Part shown: in pieces, positions 47,590 to 58,328 of the stretch
How the letters are laid out: every line of letters begins with the position of its first letter
Position numbering within the stretch: position 1 is the stretch's first letter
From: Cordylochernes scorpioides
Taxonomy: Eukaryota; Arthropoda; Arachnida; Pseudoscorpiones; Chernetidae
DNA: 64,000 bases
Assembly (NCBI GenBank): GCA_030710605.1
Contig: CP092865.1
Location: 34,324,244-34,388,243, forward strand
Direction: 5' to 3'
Notes under the pieces: generated by a model
What the model saw: only the letters and a program-made list of their open reading frames with translations
Told to the model about the DNA's origin: nothing
Databases searched by the model: none
Translations under genes and position numbers: made by a program

Positions 47590-50500
47590 TGTTGGGTCAG
47601 TTTTTCCATTAAACAAAACCCAACAAAGATGTAAACATTCATTTACATCATATAAACATATATATATACGCAGTGTCTCGCCGAAGTGTTTGTTGCCTAG
47701 GTGGAGAATTTCCCAACGATGGCCGACGATGCTCTAAAAGCCCCCTTCCCTGACACAGGGCCTCTCTTGGAAGGATGTACAAAAAAACAGACACCTGAAG
47801 GCACCAGACTTCCATGCCAAAAGCAGATACATGGTGGCAGAGGGAAGACACGACGGGAGACATCCAGAGACATCGGTGCTGAGAACTGCTGTACCATGTG
47901 TACATATATTACTGTACCATATGTACATATATTCCCCTCATTTTTTTTGGTAGTAGGTGACCTAAGGAAAACAATGTGTCATTTATACATATAAATTAAT
48001 AATTTTATATACTCGGGATATATATATATATTTTAATATAATCAAAATATATATATATATTAATTAATTCCCAAAGGAATTAATTTTAGGGATTAATTTG
48101 TTTTATCCAATATGCGATTTCTTTCTCGCGCGGCAACACGGGAAATTGGGGGCGTGGTCATGGGGGGACGTGCGTTTTTTTTTTTTTTTTCTTCCGACGA
48201 ATGGAGATGCCCATTGATCACGTGGGTATTTGCTCACGACGAATCATAATGCCAGCCAATAATAACTTTGGCATGATCAACGAATGGAAATGAAGAAAGA
48301 CTAGTATAAAAGGGCCCATTTTTTGACTAAAAGGGGGATCGGATCGAGGATCAGACAGAGAGAGAGCCGCTCAGTGACAGTAGAGAATTCGTCCAGCCCG
48401 CCCTGAGACGTAGAGGAGACCAGTCCGTGCCGTCACTTTCCCGAGAGAAGGTAAGCACGCCATTATGGCCCAACTCCCTTTCATAGTTTTCAATTAGAAA
48501 CAGTTCTATTTAGATTTAGATGAGCCCTAAAAGGGCTTTAAATACAAGATAGAATGTTTGTATTTTCGTGTCTTGTCCCGTTAGAAGGGATGGAGATCTA
48601 TGTTCTCCAATTTATAGAGAGGAAATAGTATCCTTAAGTCACCCTACCTATATTATTATGTAAATAGTATGTCCCGCCAGCATAAAAATGTCCCCAAAAA
48701 TATGAATAGTCAAATAAATATCCGATACATATCGTATGAGAGTAATTTCTTGTCCTCTCTCCTACATACTCCATTCTTTTGCCCTATGATGTTAACCCCA
48801 CTGTATAAAGGAAATGTTGTATGTTTCTTATCTATTTGAAGGGAATGTTGCTAATAATTAGGTCTCCATAAATTGCCGGTCATATACATCGTTGTAAGTG
48901 TCTGTGTTTCAGTGTGCTGCACCATGTCTACTTTATATTGTTCATTGATCTAAAATTAATATGATACATGTTGTCTTAAAACTCGTTAGGTTGTTCTCTT
49001 TACGGCTTTATTGAAGACCCAGGTTTTAGATATATTACGATTATTAATGACAATAGCATAAGTCTAATAGTATGTTTGTCTTTTATAACCTATCTGTTAG
49101 ATTCCGGAATAATCTCTATAAAACGGGGTCCTTCACATACATCCAGATGGTAACTTACTTGCTGCACTTTATTGAACCTTCATTATAAAATTGGGAATCA
49201 AATGATATCCGCACGTTTAATCAGATTTTCTACTAGAAGTCTGAACTTGGTACTTATGATATCTACTTTGAAATATGGATTTTAACTTACTGTACTTCAA
49301 TAGAAATATTAATTTGGTCTTCTATATTCAGGATTTTAGCCTCTAATAGTAACATGTTCGTCTTTCTGAGATTTTCCAAAATCGTTGGATGATCTCAAAG
49401 GACGGGACACAAAGAGATGGGTGTGTCATGGTCCGTTGGACTGTAGGGGCGGTAAAATGGATGGCAGTTCCATTCCAGCGTCTATCTTTATGATGGGAGA
49501 GCCGTCCACTATTAAGTGTATAGTTTGCTTGTCTTTAAATCTTATTTGTTAGTCTTCAGAGATAATCTTCACAAGTAGGGTTCCTTCTACATATATCCTG
49601 ATAGCAAATAATTCAAATATCTTAACCACTTGTTATATGCTAAGTACAGGCTATTTACATATTTCTAAACTAAGGTTAAACTATTATATAATAAAATATG
49701 TAGCTTATGAAATTTGAATTAGCCATGGAGCAGAGTTATGGCTATTGTATCTTTTTATTCTGATTTCTGACTATTGCGCTTATGTCAGGTATGTTTCTAT
49801 AATATACCCCTATACCATATTCCCTAATTCTTCGGGCTATTGTTAAGCAGTTAGGAGGGTAAGGTGTGATGCAAATAGATCTATATGTATGCCTACTGTC
49901 TGTGTCATTTGGGTTATAAAAAGAAAGGGGATGCCTTAATATGAATCTATCCGCAATTGACCTGTAGAAATTATAGAGATCTATTGCTATAATCTATTGC
50001 TATTGCTATGTCTTGATGACAGAGCCGACCATTAATTCACAAATCATTTTAACGTAGTGAAGGAACGGGAATAATTCAATATTTCCCTCCTTCCTTCCTA
50101 ATTACTCGTGAGCCCTAATTTAATGGGGAATGTCTCTACACATCTGTCCTAGACTTCCCACACTATATCCCTTGTGTATAAATCTATTTTCAATTTATCT
50201 GTAGAAATTATAGGGGTCTATTGCTATAATTTCTCCATAAAACGGCACCCAGCGTCTTCAGTGGGTTGCTGTATCGACAGAAGGTGAATTTCTCAAAGGA
50301 TAAGTTGAGACAATAAGGAAGGGTCCGCCATTTTCTCCTCCATGGAAGAAGAAGTAGGGGGGGAGAATGGACATGGGACCCCACACATTCTTGAGACATC
50401 GTTATTTTTTCCGCGCGAAGGATCCATCAACGGGACTGCCTGACGCTGGGCCCCTTTTCCCCCCCCGCTATTTGTGGAATTCCACCCACGCCTGGCGTGG

Positions 50501-50832
50501 TTGGAAGCCTCACTTGGAACTGCATTCCTCTAAATCCTTCTGTGCCTAGTATATTATCTGATATTCCATTCTTCCAATTATAGTTCTTATGTTCAAGTGC
50601 TACATTGCTTATCTCTATATCAAACGCTTCGCCTATTGGGGTAGAGACCCTGTTACTAAAATGTTACACCTGCAGTTTTTATTAAAGAAATTTTATTAAG
50701 TCACAACGTACATTCCAAGGATGGTGGTGACATTGTAGTCGAAGGTTACACTCGTAAATTGTATTAAGGAAATTGTACTAAGTCACTCCATACATGCTCC
50801 GTTCTCGTAGGTCTAAAATCGGGAGCCCGACA
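47590..50832 (+). repeat. 3' LTR of element R
   Basis: 3,243 bp, nearly identical to 35166-38410; visible differences are one T/C change near 47852 and homopolymer length changes. Confidence 0.94.
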
Positions 50833-52484
50833 GCTTCAGGAAAAGAAAGAAGACTGGCCAGTATCAAAAGTACAGTATGATCTGGAAGCCATTGAAGAAG
50901 AGAGGAGGAAGACTGTGGTGGCTGGATTTGTAGCCAAAAAGCCCGAGGAGAATCCATGGTATCTGAATCTATACGAGGGAAAACGTGAAGTGACTCTACC
51001 ACAAATACTGAGAGTAATCGCGTGGATGCTACGTTTCAAGCCCTCTGAATACAAAGGAGATATCATCTCACAAGAGGAGCTAGACAGTGCTGAAAAGTCC
51101 CTAGTTAAGATAATACAGAGTGAATCGATCGGTGAGGAAGATCCCAAGATGAAGCAGCTACACGCGTTCCAAGATAAAGAAGGATTATGGAGAGTGAAAA
51201 CGAGGATAGTGAATCGAAATGACGATGAACTGTTCCGATTGCCAATTTTGATCCCAACGAATCATCGGTCACAGAGCTAATTGTGAAATCAGTCCACGAG
51301 AAAATGTACCACTGTGGAGCCCAGACGCTGCGATCAGTACTTAGAGAGAAGTTCTGGATTCCAAAAGCTCGACAACTAATCCGTCAGGTAATTCATAAAT
51401 GTCCTCGCTGTCGACGATTTGAAACCAAGTGAGTCGACGTACATGAAGCATCGTTGCCTCAACATCGCGTACGAGATGTTGTGGTTTTTGAGGTGACAGG
51501 AATTGACCTCGGAGGACCTTTATATCTGGAAGATGGACAGAAGGTTTGGTCCGTCATCTTCACCTGTGGTGTATACCGTGCGGTCCACCTCGAACTGGTG
51601 ACTTCCTTATCGACGGAAGCTTTGGTGGGAGCAGTAGAGAGGTTCGTAGCAAGACGAGGTTGCCCTGCAGTCATCTACTCAGATAATGGGACGAATCTAG
51701 TTGGACTCCGGAACGAACTTTATCGAGTTAATTTTGGAATGAAATGGAAGCTCAATCCTCCGGCAGCACCGTGGTGGGGAGGTTGGATCGAGAGAATTGT
51801 TGGACTCACCAAAAACCTGCTTCGAAGATTGCTGGGAAAACGTGTTGTCAACTACGAAGAAATGGTGACGATCCTCGAAAACTGTGAACGAGTTATCAAC
51901 GCGCGACCACTCACCTACATTGCTGAGGACAATGATGACCTTGTGCCATTAACCCCAGAGATGTTCCTTCGAGAACCAAGAACTGAAGGAGAGATTGATC
52001 TAAATGAATTCAGGTGTAACTTTGGGAAGAGCTATGAGAAACGCAAACGACTCCTGAAGGAATTCAGTAAGAGGTTCAGAAGCGAGTACCTAGGATTGTT
52101 GGTGCATCACGACAATCGCAAGAAACAACGACAGTTAAAAGTTAGAGATATCGTCCTTGTGGAGGTTGAGAACAGGAAGCAAATAAACTGGCCTATGGGA
52201 AAGATTACGAAGGTGTTTCCTGGAACTGACAATGTGCGAAGACTTGTGGAAGTTAAGACTAAGTCTGGATTCATGAAGCGTGCAGTTCAACGATTGTTCC
52301 CACTGGAAGTACCATCTGAGGACAAGGCGACGGGGAGCTTAAGCCAGCGGAGGATGAGATCCTCAGGGAGAAAACACCCAGTGTGGAGTCCGTGTCAGTG
52401 CAAGAGAAAACTACTCCAGTAAAAGTAGGGAAAGTTTACACGCGTTCTGGAAGAAAAGTCAAGTTACCGATTAGGTTTAATTGA
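50833..52484 (+). pseudogene. BEL pol C-terminus: integrase, frame-broken
   Basis: Continues the frame from 35165. The first part (50834-51280) runs from the RNase H-integrase connector; a one-base shift near 51262-51268 moves into the frame with the integrase zinc finger (His near 51298 and 51310, CPRC near 51404). TGA at 51430-51432 is in frame. The next open stretch (51433-52422) holds the catalytic core: Asp in TGIDLGGP, Asp in YSDNGTN and Glu in GWIERIVG, then a DUF5641-type C-terminus (WPMGKITKVFPG). A last shift near 52330 is suggested because another frame reads on to TGA at 52482-52484. In this family the enzyme inserts element DNA; this copy is inactive. Confidence 0.92.
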
Positions 52485-52579
52485 AGTTTGAGAGAAAATT
52501 TAATCATAAAACATTCTGTTAGATTTGAGATGATTCCTTCTTTGTTTTTTTTATTAATATTGACCTTATAGCAAAGTTC

Positions 52580-52599
52580 AAAAGGTCAAGGTGGGAGAG
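52580..52599 (+). promoter_or_regulatory. Polypurine tract of BEL element
   Basis: AAAAGGTCAAGGTGGGAGAG immediately before the 3' LTR. Confidence 0.8.
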
Positions 52600-53069
52600 T
52601 GACGCGAAAATAGGTACTTTTGGGCCAACTGACGCTGGCAAGACTGCCCCGCTGCCCCCCCCCCGCGCATGCGCGAGCAGAAAAAAAAAGGATTAACCCC
52701 GCAATTCCGGTAAACAAAAGCTGTTTCGACGCCAACGTTTGGTTTAGACAGGCCTGATAAAAGAACTATCTCTCATAAATTTTAATAATTGTTTTGAATA
52801 ATATTTGTATTAATATTAATTTGTGTGATTTTTAAATAAATATTTCTTTCAATAATTATTAAATTATTCATCACTGTTTTCAAATTTAGGCCTCGCCATC
52901 CAGCGTTTTGATTCAATTCTACTGATCACTGCGACAAAGGTATTGATTTATCAATTTATAATTTTCAAGTCAGTTTCCAGCATTACTGTAAAGCTAGGAG
53001 CTTTCAGTTCAGGTTAAGCCATCGGGACCTTGTATTGTCTTTTTTGTTCAAATTTAAGACAAGATAACA
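52600..53069 (+). repeat. 3' LTR of BEL element
   Basis: 470 bp, TGACGCG...GATAACA; followed by CAGCT (53070-53074), matching 12454-12458. Confidence 0.93.
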
Positions 53070-53079
53070 CAGCTCATCA

Positions 53080-53490
53080 GCAAGTGATTTATTTTATAGT
53101 GAATACAAATTATTAATTTGTTTACACTCTTCTTAAATCTATCAGATTTAATTTTATTTGTTTCAAACTTAGGCGATTCAAATTTATTTAATTTCTTGAT
53201 TACATTTATTTCTGGCATTCTCTCCTGTAGGATAATTGCATCTGTTCTAGCTGATTCATCATAACGTGCCAAGTTCACAGATTTTTTTTCAAATGTTAAA
53301 TCTTTCAGACAATAGCCTTTTAACTAGAGATTCATTTCTTAGACCACACATCAGCTTTATTCTAACTGATCATCCAAATATTTAATTTCACAAATTTTAC
53401 TTAATTTTGCCACATAGGTGGATACAGATCCAGTGCTTTGCATTCTTATATTGAAGTTTTTAGCGCAAAAAAATGTTCCATAAGCTTTTA
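53080..53490 (-). pseudogene. Gag fragment of another Gypsy-type element
   Basis: Minus-strand fragments in shifting frames spell a retrotransposon capsid: IRMQSTGSVSTYVAKLSKIC (about 53430-53370), then KLMCGLRNESLVKRLLSERF in a second frame, then LTFEKKSVNLARYDESARTD back in the first. The pattern (F..R.Q..gsv..Yva.L, CGL.......LLse, ltfe.av..A) is that of Ty3/Gypsy gag. At least two indels break it, and no LTR is visible nearby. Confidence 0.72.
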
Positions 53491-54290
53491 AGTGCGGCCA
53501 ACAATATTTTTAAAGAAAAAGTTTCTGAACCTATAAAAGTTAATGAAACCGTTTTTATTGTTCCGTTTTTCGATAGGATTTGCTATGAAATAAAAATTCA
53601 TTATTTCCAGATATGCAATTCTTTTTTCAGGCATAGATAAATCAAAATATCTTTAATATAATATAGTAAGTTATAATAGATAGGCAGGTGTAAACCATAC
53701 AATTACGCTTTATATATATTTAGCAATTTATATTTTGATATCAATATTTAAAAAATGATTTATTTTAAATCTTACATCATCTTAAACGCGAATCAATTGA
53801 GTTAATGTATACGTTTGAAAAAAAAAAAAAAAACTACAGATTAAAGTTCGATTAAAAAGGTTATTTGCTTTGTTTATATTCTTTGAAATTTAACTTGCCC
53901 CCTTTTCTTCCAACTCGAAAATTTCTTTGGTAAAAAGCATTTAATTAAATAATCACTTTTAAACTTTTGAACATTTTTTTGTTAATGCTTTATTTATATT
54001 TATTCTTTAAATCTTAAAAATATAAAGCAAAAAAATTGACATTTCCAAAATATATAGTTTAAAGGTAAGTTTAAATATTGAAATTCCTATAAAAAGAATT
54101 GTGTAATTTTTTTTTCGTTTAAAATGGTAGGGTTTATACCTTATTTTTTTCAAAAAAATCCGTAATCATGAGGTTTTCTAAAATATTAAAATTATATTTA
54201 TGTGCAATTCAGGTCCAAAATTGTTGTCACTTTTTGGCAATATAATTTATTGCCTTATGCATTTTAAATTTATTTTATAAACTAAATGTA
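53491..54290. other. AT-rich intergenic stretch
   Basis: No ORF, repeat or element boundary that I can support; homopolymer runs near 53819 and 54108. Confidence 0.5.
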
Positions 54291-54429
54291 TTTGTGGAAG
54301 AAGGGAAATTTTGGCCAAATGTAAATAGAGTGGAGATTTTCACACCAATATTTCAACTTTTATCCATAACAAAATTGAATAAAAATACGATAAAAATTTT
54401 TATTTTGAATTTGAAATATAATATAACCT

Positions 54430-54595
54430 CCCTGCAAAGGACACCAAATTGCAGAGCCAACTTGCCCTTTAGAGAGAGGTGTCCTCTTACCGGAGAGTTG
54501 CTAAATAGTATAAAAATGGTAATTTTGCAAATGAAAACTGTCCTTTGTGGAGAAGTGTCCGCTGGTGGGGTGTCCGCTAAAAGAAGGTTCTACTG
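54430..54595 (+). mobile_element. Terminal part of a pogo/Tigger-like MITE
   Basis: The right end reads GTGTCCGCTAAAAGAAGGTTCTACTG followed by TA (split here only by description), the reverse of the CAGTAGAACC... terminus common in pogo-type elements. Inside, several TGTCC-containing blocks precede it. The matching left terminus was not found. Confidence 0.5.
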
Positions 54596-54729
54596 TATAA
54601 AATAACCATAAATAACTAACTTTTCTAAAACTGTCGCAATTAAAGCAATCTGAAATTAACATAATTGAACCTTTCAAAAACTAACCTAAGTATTTTACCC
54701 ATTTGAATTTAACCTAACCCTACATATTG

Positions 54730-55010
54730 ATACAGAGATATCATATATTTTTCAGCCTTTTTTGGGCCCAAGTCTGGATGAAAAAGAAGGGGCAGCAGTA
54801 ACAAGCTCCCTAAAAAACTGGGCTCGGCTAGCCCGGCTGATAGTACCTTGTAAGGGCTCCTGATCCAGGGATACAGGATGAGCAGCGTTGTACTCCTTAG
54901 GAGTGGCTGCACATGGTATCTCTTACTCATTTCAGAGACAGCCATTTGGAGTTAAGTCGACCTGTCACTAAGTAGTGCTCCCAGTCTTAATGACAAAGGC
55001 AGACCCATTC
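54730..55010 (-). repeat. Left copy of inverted repeat flanking the mariner region
   Basis: About 280 bp that matches 57605-57880 in opposite orientation with many substitutions; shared blocks include GGTACTATCAGCCGGGC and TTTTTAG(T/G)GAGCTTGTTAC. Could be a dispersed repeat present twice; a partial ORF is not conserved between copies. Confidence 0.75.
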
Positions 55011-55340
55011 TACATTGCCCAATCATCATGGTTTTGCTTGATACCCTGATATGATTGGGTGGAGATAAGAAAGAAGATATATATTTTTAAAAATTTCTAG
55101 ATCTTCAAAATTTAATAATCACATCTTATGGAATATTCATAAAATTAATATAAAATTTGTGCATAAATATATTATATGATAAAATGTTTCAAAAATATTG
55201 TGAATAATCTTTTTCTCATGGTGTACCAGGTAAATTGGGAATTTCAACAATGGTATTTTAACTGAAATTTTTTGCAAGTAAAAATCAAAATATCCGAATG
55301 AAATTTGACACAGTAGTAGATAAAAGGATATAGTTTTTAT
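55011..55340. other. AT-rich flank downstream of mariner
   Basis: No gene; the downstream end of the mariner element must lie here, but I could not identify a terminal inverted repeat. Confidence 0.5.
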
Positions 55341-56357
55341 TTATTCAATGAAGTTTCCATTATTAGCTACAACAGTCTCGAGGCGAGTGCGGAATGAAGC
55401 ACAAGCCTTGGTGACGATGACCTTGTCCATTTGGGTCATCACCGTGTGAACTGCTTTCTTGACAGACTGGATGGTGGTATGAGGAGCTTTGTTGACATCT
55501 CTCTCAACAACGCCCCATACATAGTAGTCGAGGGGATTGCAATCTGGAGAATTAGGGGGCCAAATATCAGGACCCCAGTGACTAGGGACGTTAAGTGTCA
55601 GCCACGATTGTGTCTTTTTTGCCTTATGGGCTGGAGCTGAGTCCTGTTGGAAGACATACTTCCTTCCTGCGGCCACCATGTCCATCCAAGGCTTCACAAC
55701 GGTCTCCAGAACATTGATGTAGGTGTCAGCGTTCATCCTAAGGCCCTTCTCAAAGAAATGGGGAGGCATGACATCACCTTCACTGCTGATAACGCCAAGG
55801 ACCATTACGGAGGCAGGAAATTTCGTGTGCATCACGACAGGTATCTCTGAGGGGTCTTTACAGATCCAGCGATCATTCCTGGGATTTACCTTTTGGTCCA
55901 CGTCAAAGTTCTTTTTGTCAGAGAAGAACCTTAGCATGCCAAAAGAGTTGTGTTTCAGGTTGTTGAGGAGGGCAGCAGTCTTACCTTTTCTGTTATTCTT
56001 CATATTCTCAGTCAGCAACTGACCTTTCCGAAGGGCATAAGACTTGAGACCAAGGTCCTCATGGAGAGTTCTGACAATTGTCATAGAGCCAACGTCCATT
56101 TCCTTGGCTATGGCCCTCATGCTCTTCCCAGGGTTTCCATCAATCTTCTCCTTGACATTTTTGACAAATTCTTCGCCTCTTACCCTGTCCGATTGACGCG
56201 AGTGCTTTTTCCTTGTAGCTATCCCCTCTTTGTTACTGTCTGCCTCATCAAACTGCTTCTTGACACGATAAATAGTGGTTTTGGGCAACTTAAGAAAATC
56301 CACTATCTCTTTGGGGCTCCTTCCGGCGCGCATAGCAACGATGATGGTGTTAAACAT
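55341..56357 (-). CDS. Mariner (maT-type, DD37D) transposase
   Basis: 338 aa from the ATG at 56357. Residues 10-40 form a helix-turn-helix (SPKEIVDFLKLPKTTIYRVK), followed by a second DNA-binding region (about 55-110, PGKSMRAIAKEMDVGSMTI). The catalytic triad is D147 (FFSDKKN), D239 (QQDSAPAH) and D277 (NPLDYYVWG), a DD37D spacing typical of the maT group of Tc1/mariner. The enzyme cuts and pastes its element at TA sites. In the same frame the sequence upstream looks coding but has TAG at 56403-56405, so the protein may be N-terminally short relative to its family. Otherwise intact. Confidence 0.9.
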   Translation of the reverse strand: MFNTIIVAMRAGRSPKEIVDFLKLPKTTIYRVKKQFDEADSNKEGIATRKKHSRQSDRVRGEEFVKNVKEKIDGNPGKSMRAIAKEMDVGSMTIVRTLHEDLGLKSYALRKGQLLTENMKNNRKGKTAALLNNLKHNSFGMLRFFSDKKNFDVDQKVNPRNDRWICKDPSEIPVVMHTKFPASVMVLGVISSEGDVMPPHFFEKGLRMNADTYINVLETVVKPWMDMVAAGRKYVFQQDSAPAHKAKKTQSWLTLNVPSHWGPDIWPPNSPDCNPLDYYVWGVVERDVNKAPHTTIQSVKKAVHTVMTQMDKVIVTKACASFRTRLETVVANNGNFIE

Positions 56358-56409
56358 TCCCCTTGTTTCAACCTCTCCTGGATTTTTAGGGAATAATTCA
56401 TGCTACGCC

Positions 56410-56739
56410 ATGGGGAGAACCAGTTTGGGCTTTCTAGGGACCTTATAGTGTGACTTCTTATAGTTATTCTTTAAAACAATAAAAATATCTAAAAAAAATT
56501 ATCATAATGAGATATATTTAAAAACAAAATGAAGTATATTTATTTTTAAATAAAAACGCTTTCATTAATGTACATTTGATGTATAATGAGAAAATTCTAA
56601 TTGAGGTAAATGGTTGCCATAAGAAAAAAGGGAAAACAGACATTTTAAATTTGAATCGAAAATTAAGATGCTATAAATCCATTTGGTTTTCATCAACATA
56701 ATAATAACTAAGTGCAGTTATGCAGTTTTGGCCTAAAAT
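56410..56739. other. AT-rich flank upstream of mariner
   Basis: No gene and no clear terminal inverted repeat. Confidence 0.5.
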
Positions 56740-57440
56740 ACTTATTTCTAGATTTTCTAAGAAAGCATCTAAGACCTTTTATTCATTGCCTGAAACGCAT
56801 TGTTGACATTTCTTGATTTATTAGGAAATGGGTTATTCAAATATGGAACAAGTCAAAACAACGTTTGGTTGATTTTTGTTACACTATATGGTGTTCTGCC
56901 ATATAAAATGCCAATTAGAGCCGTCAGCCTACGCCTCTTTTATTTTAAATACCAACATCTGACATTTTTCATATTATTTCACATGATCAGTGTAATTATG
57001 TGCAAATTTGGTCTTAAAAAACACCTAGTTCATGTTTTCTCGGGAAGCCTCTAGGACCAAAATTTATAGTCATTGAGGTACAACCTGTACCGCATTGGCA
57101 AGAGCCAACAGCCTGAAATGTGTTTGTAGCTGGCGTTTCATGATTTCTCAAGAAATGGGTTATTAAAAAAAATGATCAAGCCAAAATCAATGTTCAGGTG
57201 ATTTTGTTCCACTATTTGGCGCTCTGCCATTAAAAATGCTCATGTGTTCAGTCATGATATGCCTCTTGTTTTTAACACTTTGGACCTGAATTCTCATCCT
57301 TCGGGTTTGACTCCCCATTAGGTAAAGATGTGACTTCGGGTCCAAAATGTTCAATATTCCATTTCCATGTTAATTTAACACTTTGGACCCAAAGAACACT
57401 AATTCACGTCCCTGATTTCTAAAAATAATCATAAAATAAC
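56740..57440. repeat. Degenerate tandem pair of about 290-330 bp
   Basis: The blocks TTTTCT(A/C)(A/G)GAAGC.TCTA(A/G)GACC, GCCTGAAA, AGAAATGGGTTATT and CTCTGCCAT(AT/TA)AAAATGC occur in the same order from about 56745 and again from about 57030. The copies are strongly diverged. Confidence 0.7.
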
Positions 57441-57604
57441 CGGCGGCCAATGCAAATTTGCCTCTACTGTGACCTTGTCCCATACCTTCTTGGCTATCTA
57501 TCAGTGGGTTGGGGGATGTCAGCTGTCCTATGTACATGTAAAACATCACATGAGACCTCCGTTCCAGCAGACTCTTATTTCCTTCCGATCTCTCTTCCTT
57601 GTTT

Positions 57605-57880
57605 TTTTGTCCTGGGCTTTGTCATCATGACTAGGAGCACTGCCCAGTGGCAGGCCGACTTAGCTCCAAAAAAAATGGCCACCTCTGACATGAGGAACAG
57701 ACGCCATGTGCAGCTACTCATAACATGGAGTACAAAGGCTTCTCATCCTGTATCCCGGGAACAGGAGCCCCTACAGGGTACTATCAGCCGGGCCAGCTGA
57801 GCCCAGGTTTTTTAGTGAGCTTGTTACTGCTCCCCCTCCTCCTTTTTCATCCGGGCTTGGGGACCGGCAAGGACAGAGTT
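57605..57880 (+). repeat. Right copy of inverted repeat flanking the mariner region
   Basis: Partner of 54730-55010; begins near GGGCTTTGTCATCATGACTAG and ends near CATCCGGGCTTGGGGACC. Confidence 0.75.
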
Positions 57881-58228
57881 ATATACTATTGTAATATATT
57901 TTAATTAATATGAATTGAGAGAGATATATCATTGGAACTTTTTTTTTTCAGAATATCTTCATAAAGAAGTTTTAGTAAAAGAGAAAATTGCATTAATGCC
58001 TGTTTAAAAAGAAAGGAAAACTAATATTTACTATATTGATCAAAATAAATGAATACAATCGGAAAAATGTGAAAAAAAATTTAGAAAAAATAAAGAAAAC
58101 CAAAAGATTGATTCAAAAACAAACTTTTAAAGAATTTTTGTATTGCGCTTTTTGCTTTTAGACTATAGAAACCTTTTGTGTGCATGTTTCTTCTTTTCAA
58201 ATAAAATAACATTTTGTTCTAAGTCATC
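57881..58228. other. AT-rich sequence before the assembly gap
   Basis: No recognisable feature. Confidence 0.5.
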
Positions 58229-58328
58229 NNNNNNNNNNNNNNNNNNNNNNNNNNNNNNNNNNNNNNNNNNNNNNNNNNNNNNNNNNNNNNNNNNNNNNNN
58301 NNNNNNNNNNNNNNNNNNNNNNNNNNNN
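58229..58328. other. Assembly gap (100 N)
   Basis: Exactly 100 N, a placeholder length; real size unknown. It hides the left boundary of element T. Confidence 0.99.

Larger units (their letters stand above)
35166..50832 (+). mobile_element. Full-length large LTR element R (15.7 kb), non-autonomous
   Basis: LTRs of 3,245 bp (35166-38410) and 3,243 bp (47590-50832) are nearly identical, with only a few differences by eye. GCTT flanks both ends (35162-35165 and 50833-50836). A Lys-type primer site, a purine tract and about 9.2 kb of body lie between. The body codes only for an integrase C-terminus (43277-44167) and carries an antisense Penelope-like remnant and a minisatellite. It is the youngest layer of the nest. 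LTRs this long are unusual for animal LTR elements. Confidence 0.92.
12459..53069 (+). mobile_element. BEL/Pao LTR retrotransposon, split by two nested insertions, RT deleted
   Basis: The ends are 470-bp LTRs (12459-12928 and 52600-53069), TGACGCG...ATAACA, flanked by CAGCT on both sides (12454-12458, 53070-53074). Internal pieces of the same element are at 12929-14903, 34884-35165 and 50833-52599. Insertion O (14904-34879, CATG duplication) and insertion R (35166-50832, GCTT duplication) separate them, and the reading frame continues exactly across both when one duplication copy is kept. The LTRs differ at roughly twenty positions, about 95 percent identity by eye, so this is the oldest layer. 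The reverse transcriptase is absent. Confidence 0.93.

Noticed and set aside
35166-50832. Segmental duplication instead of LTRs for the 3.2-kb repeats
   Set aside because: TG/CA ends, PBS, PPT and GCTT duplication fit an LTR element exactly, and the interrupted BEL frame rejoins.
55341-56620. Terminal inverted repeats of the mariner
   Set aside because: No convincing inverted pair flanked by TA could be found by eye on both sides.
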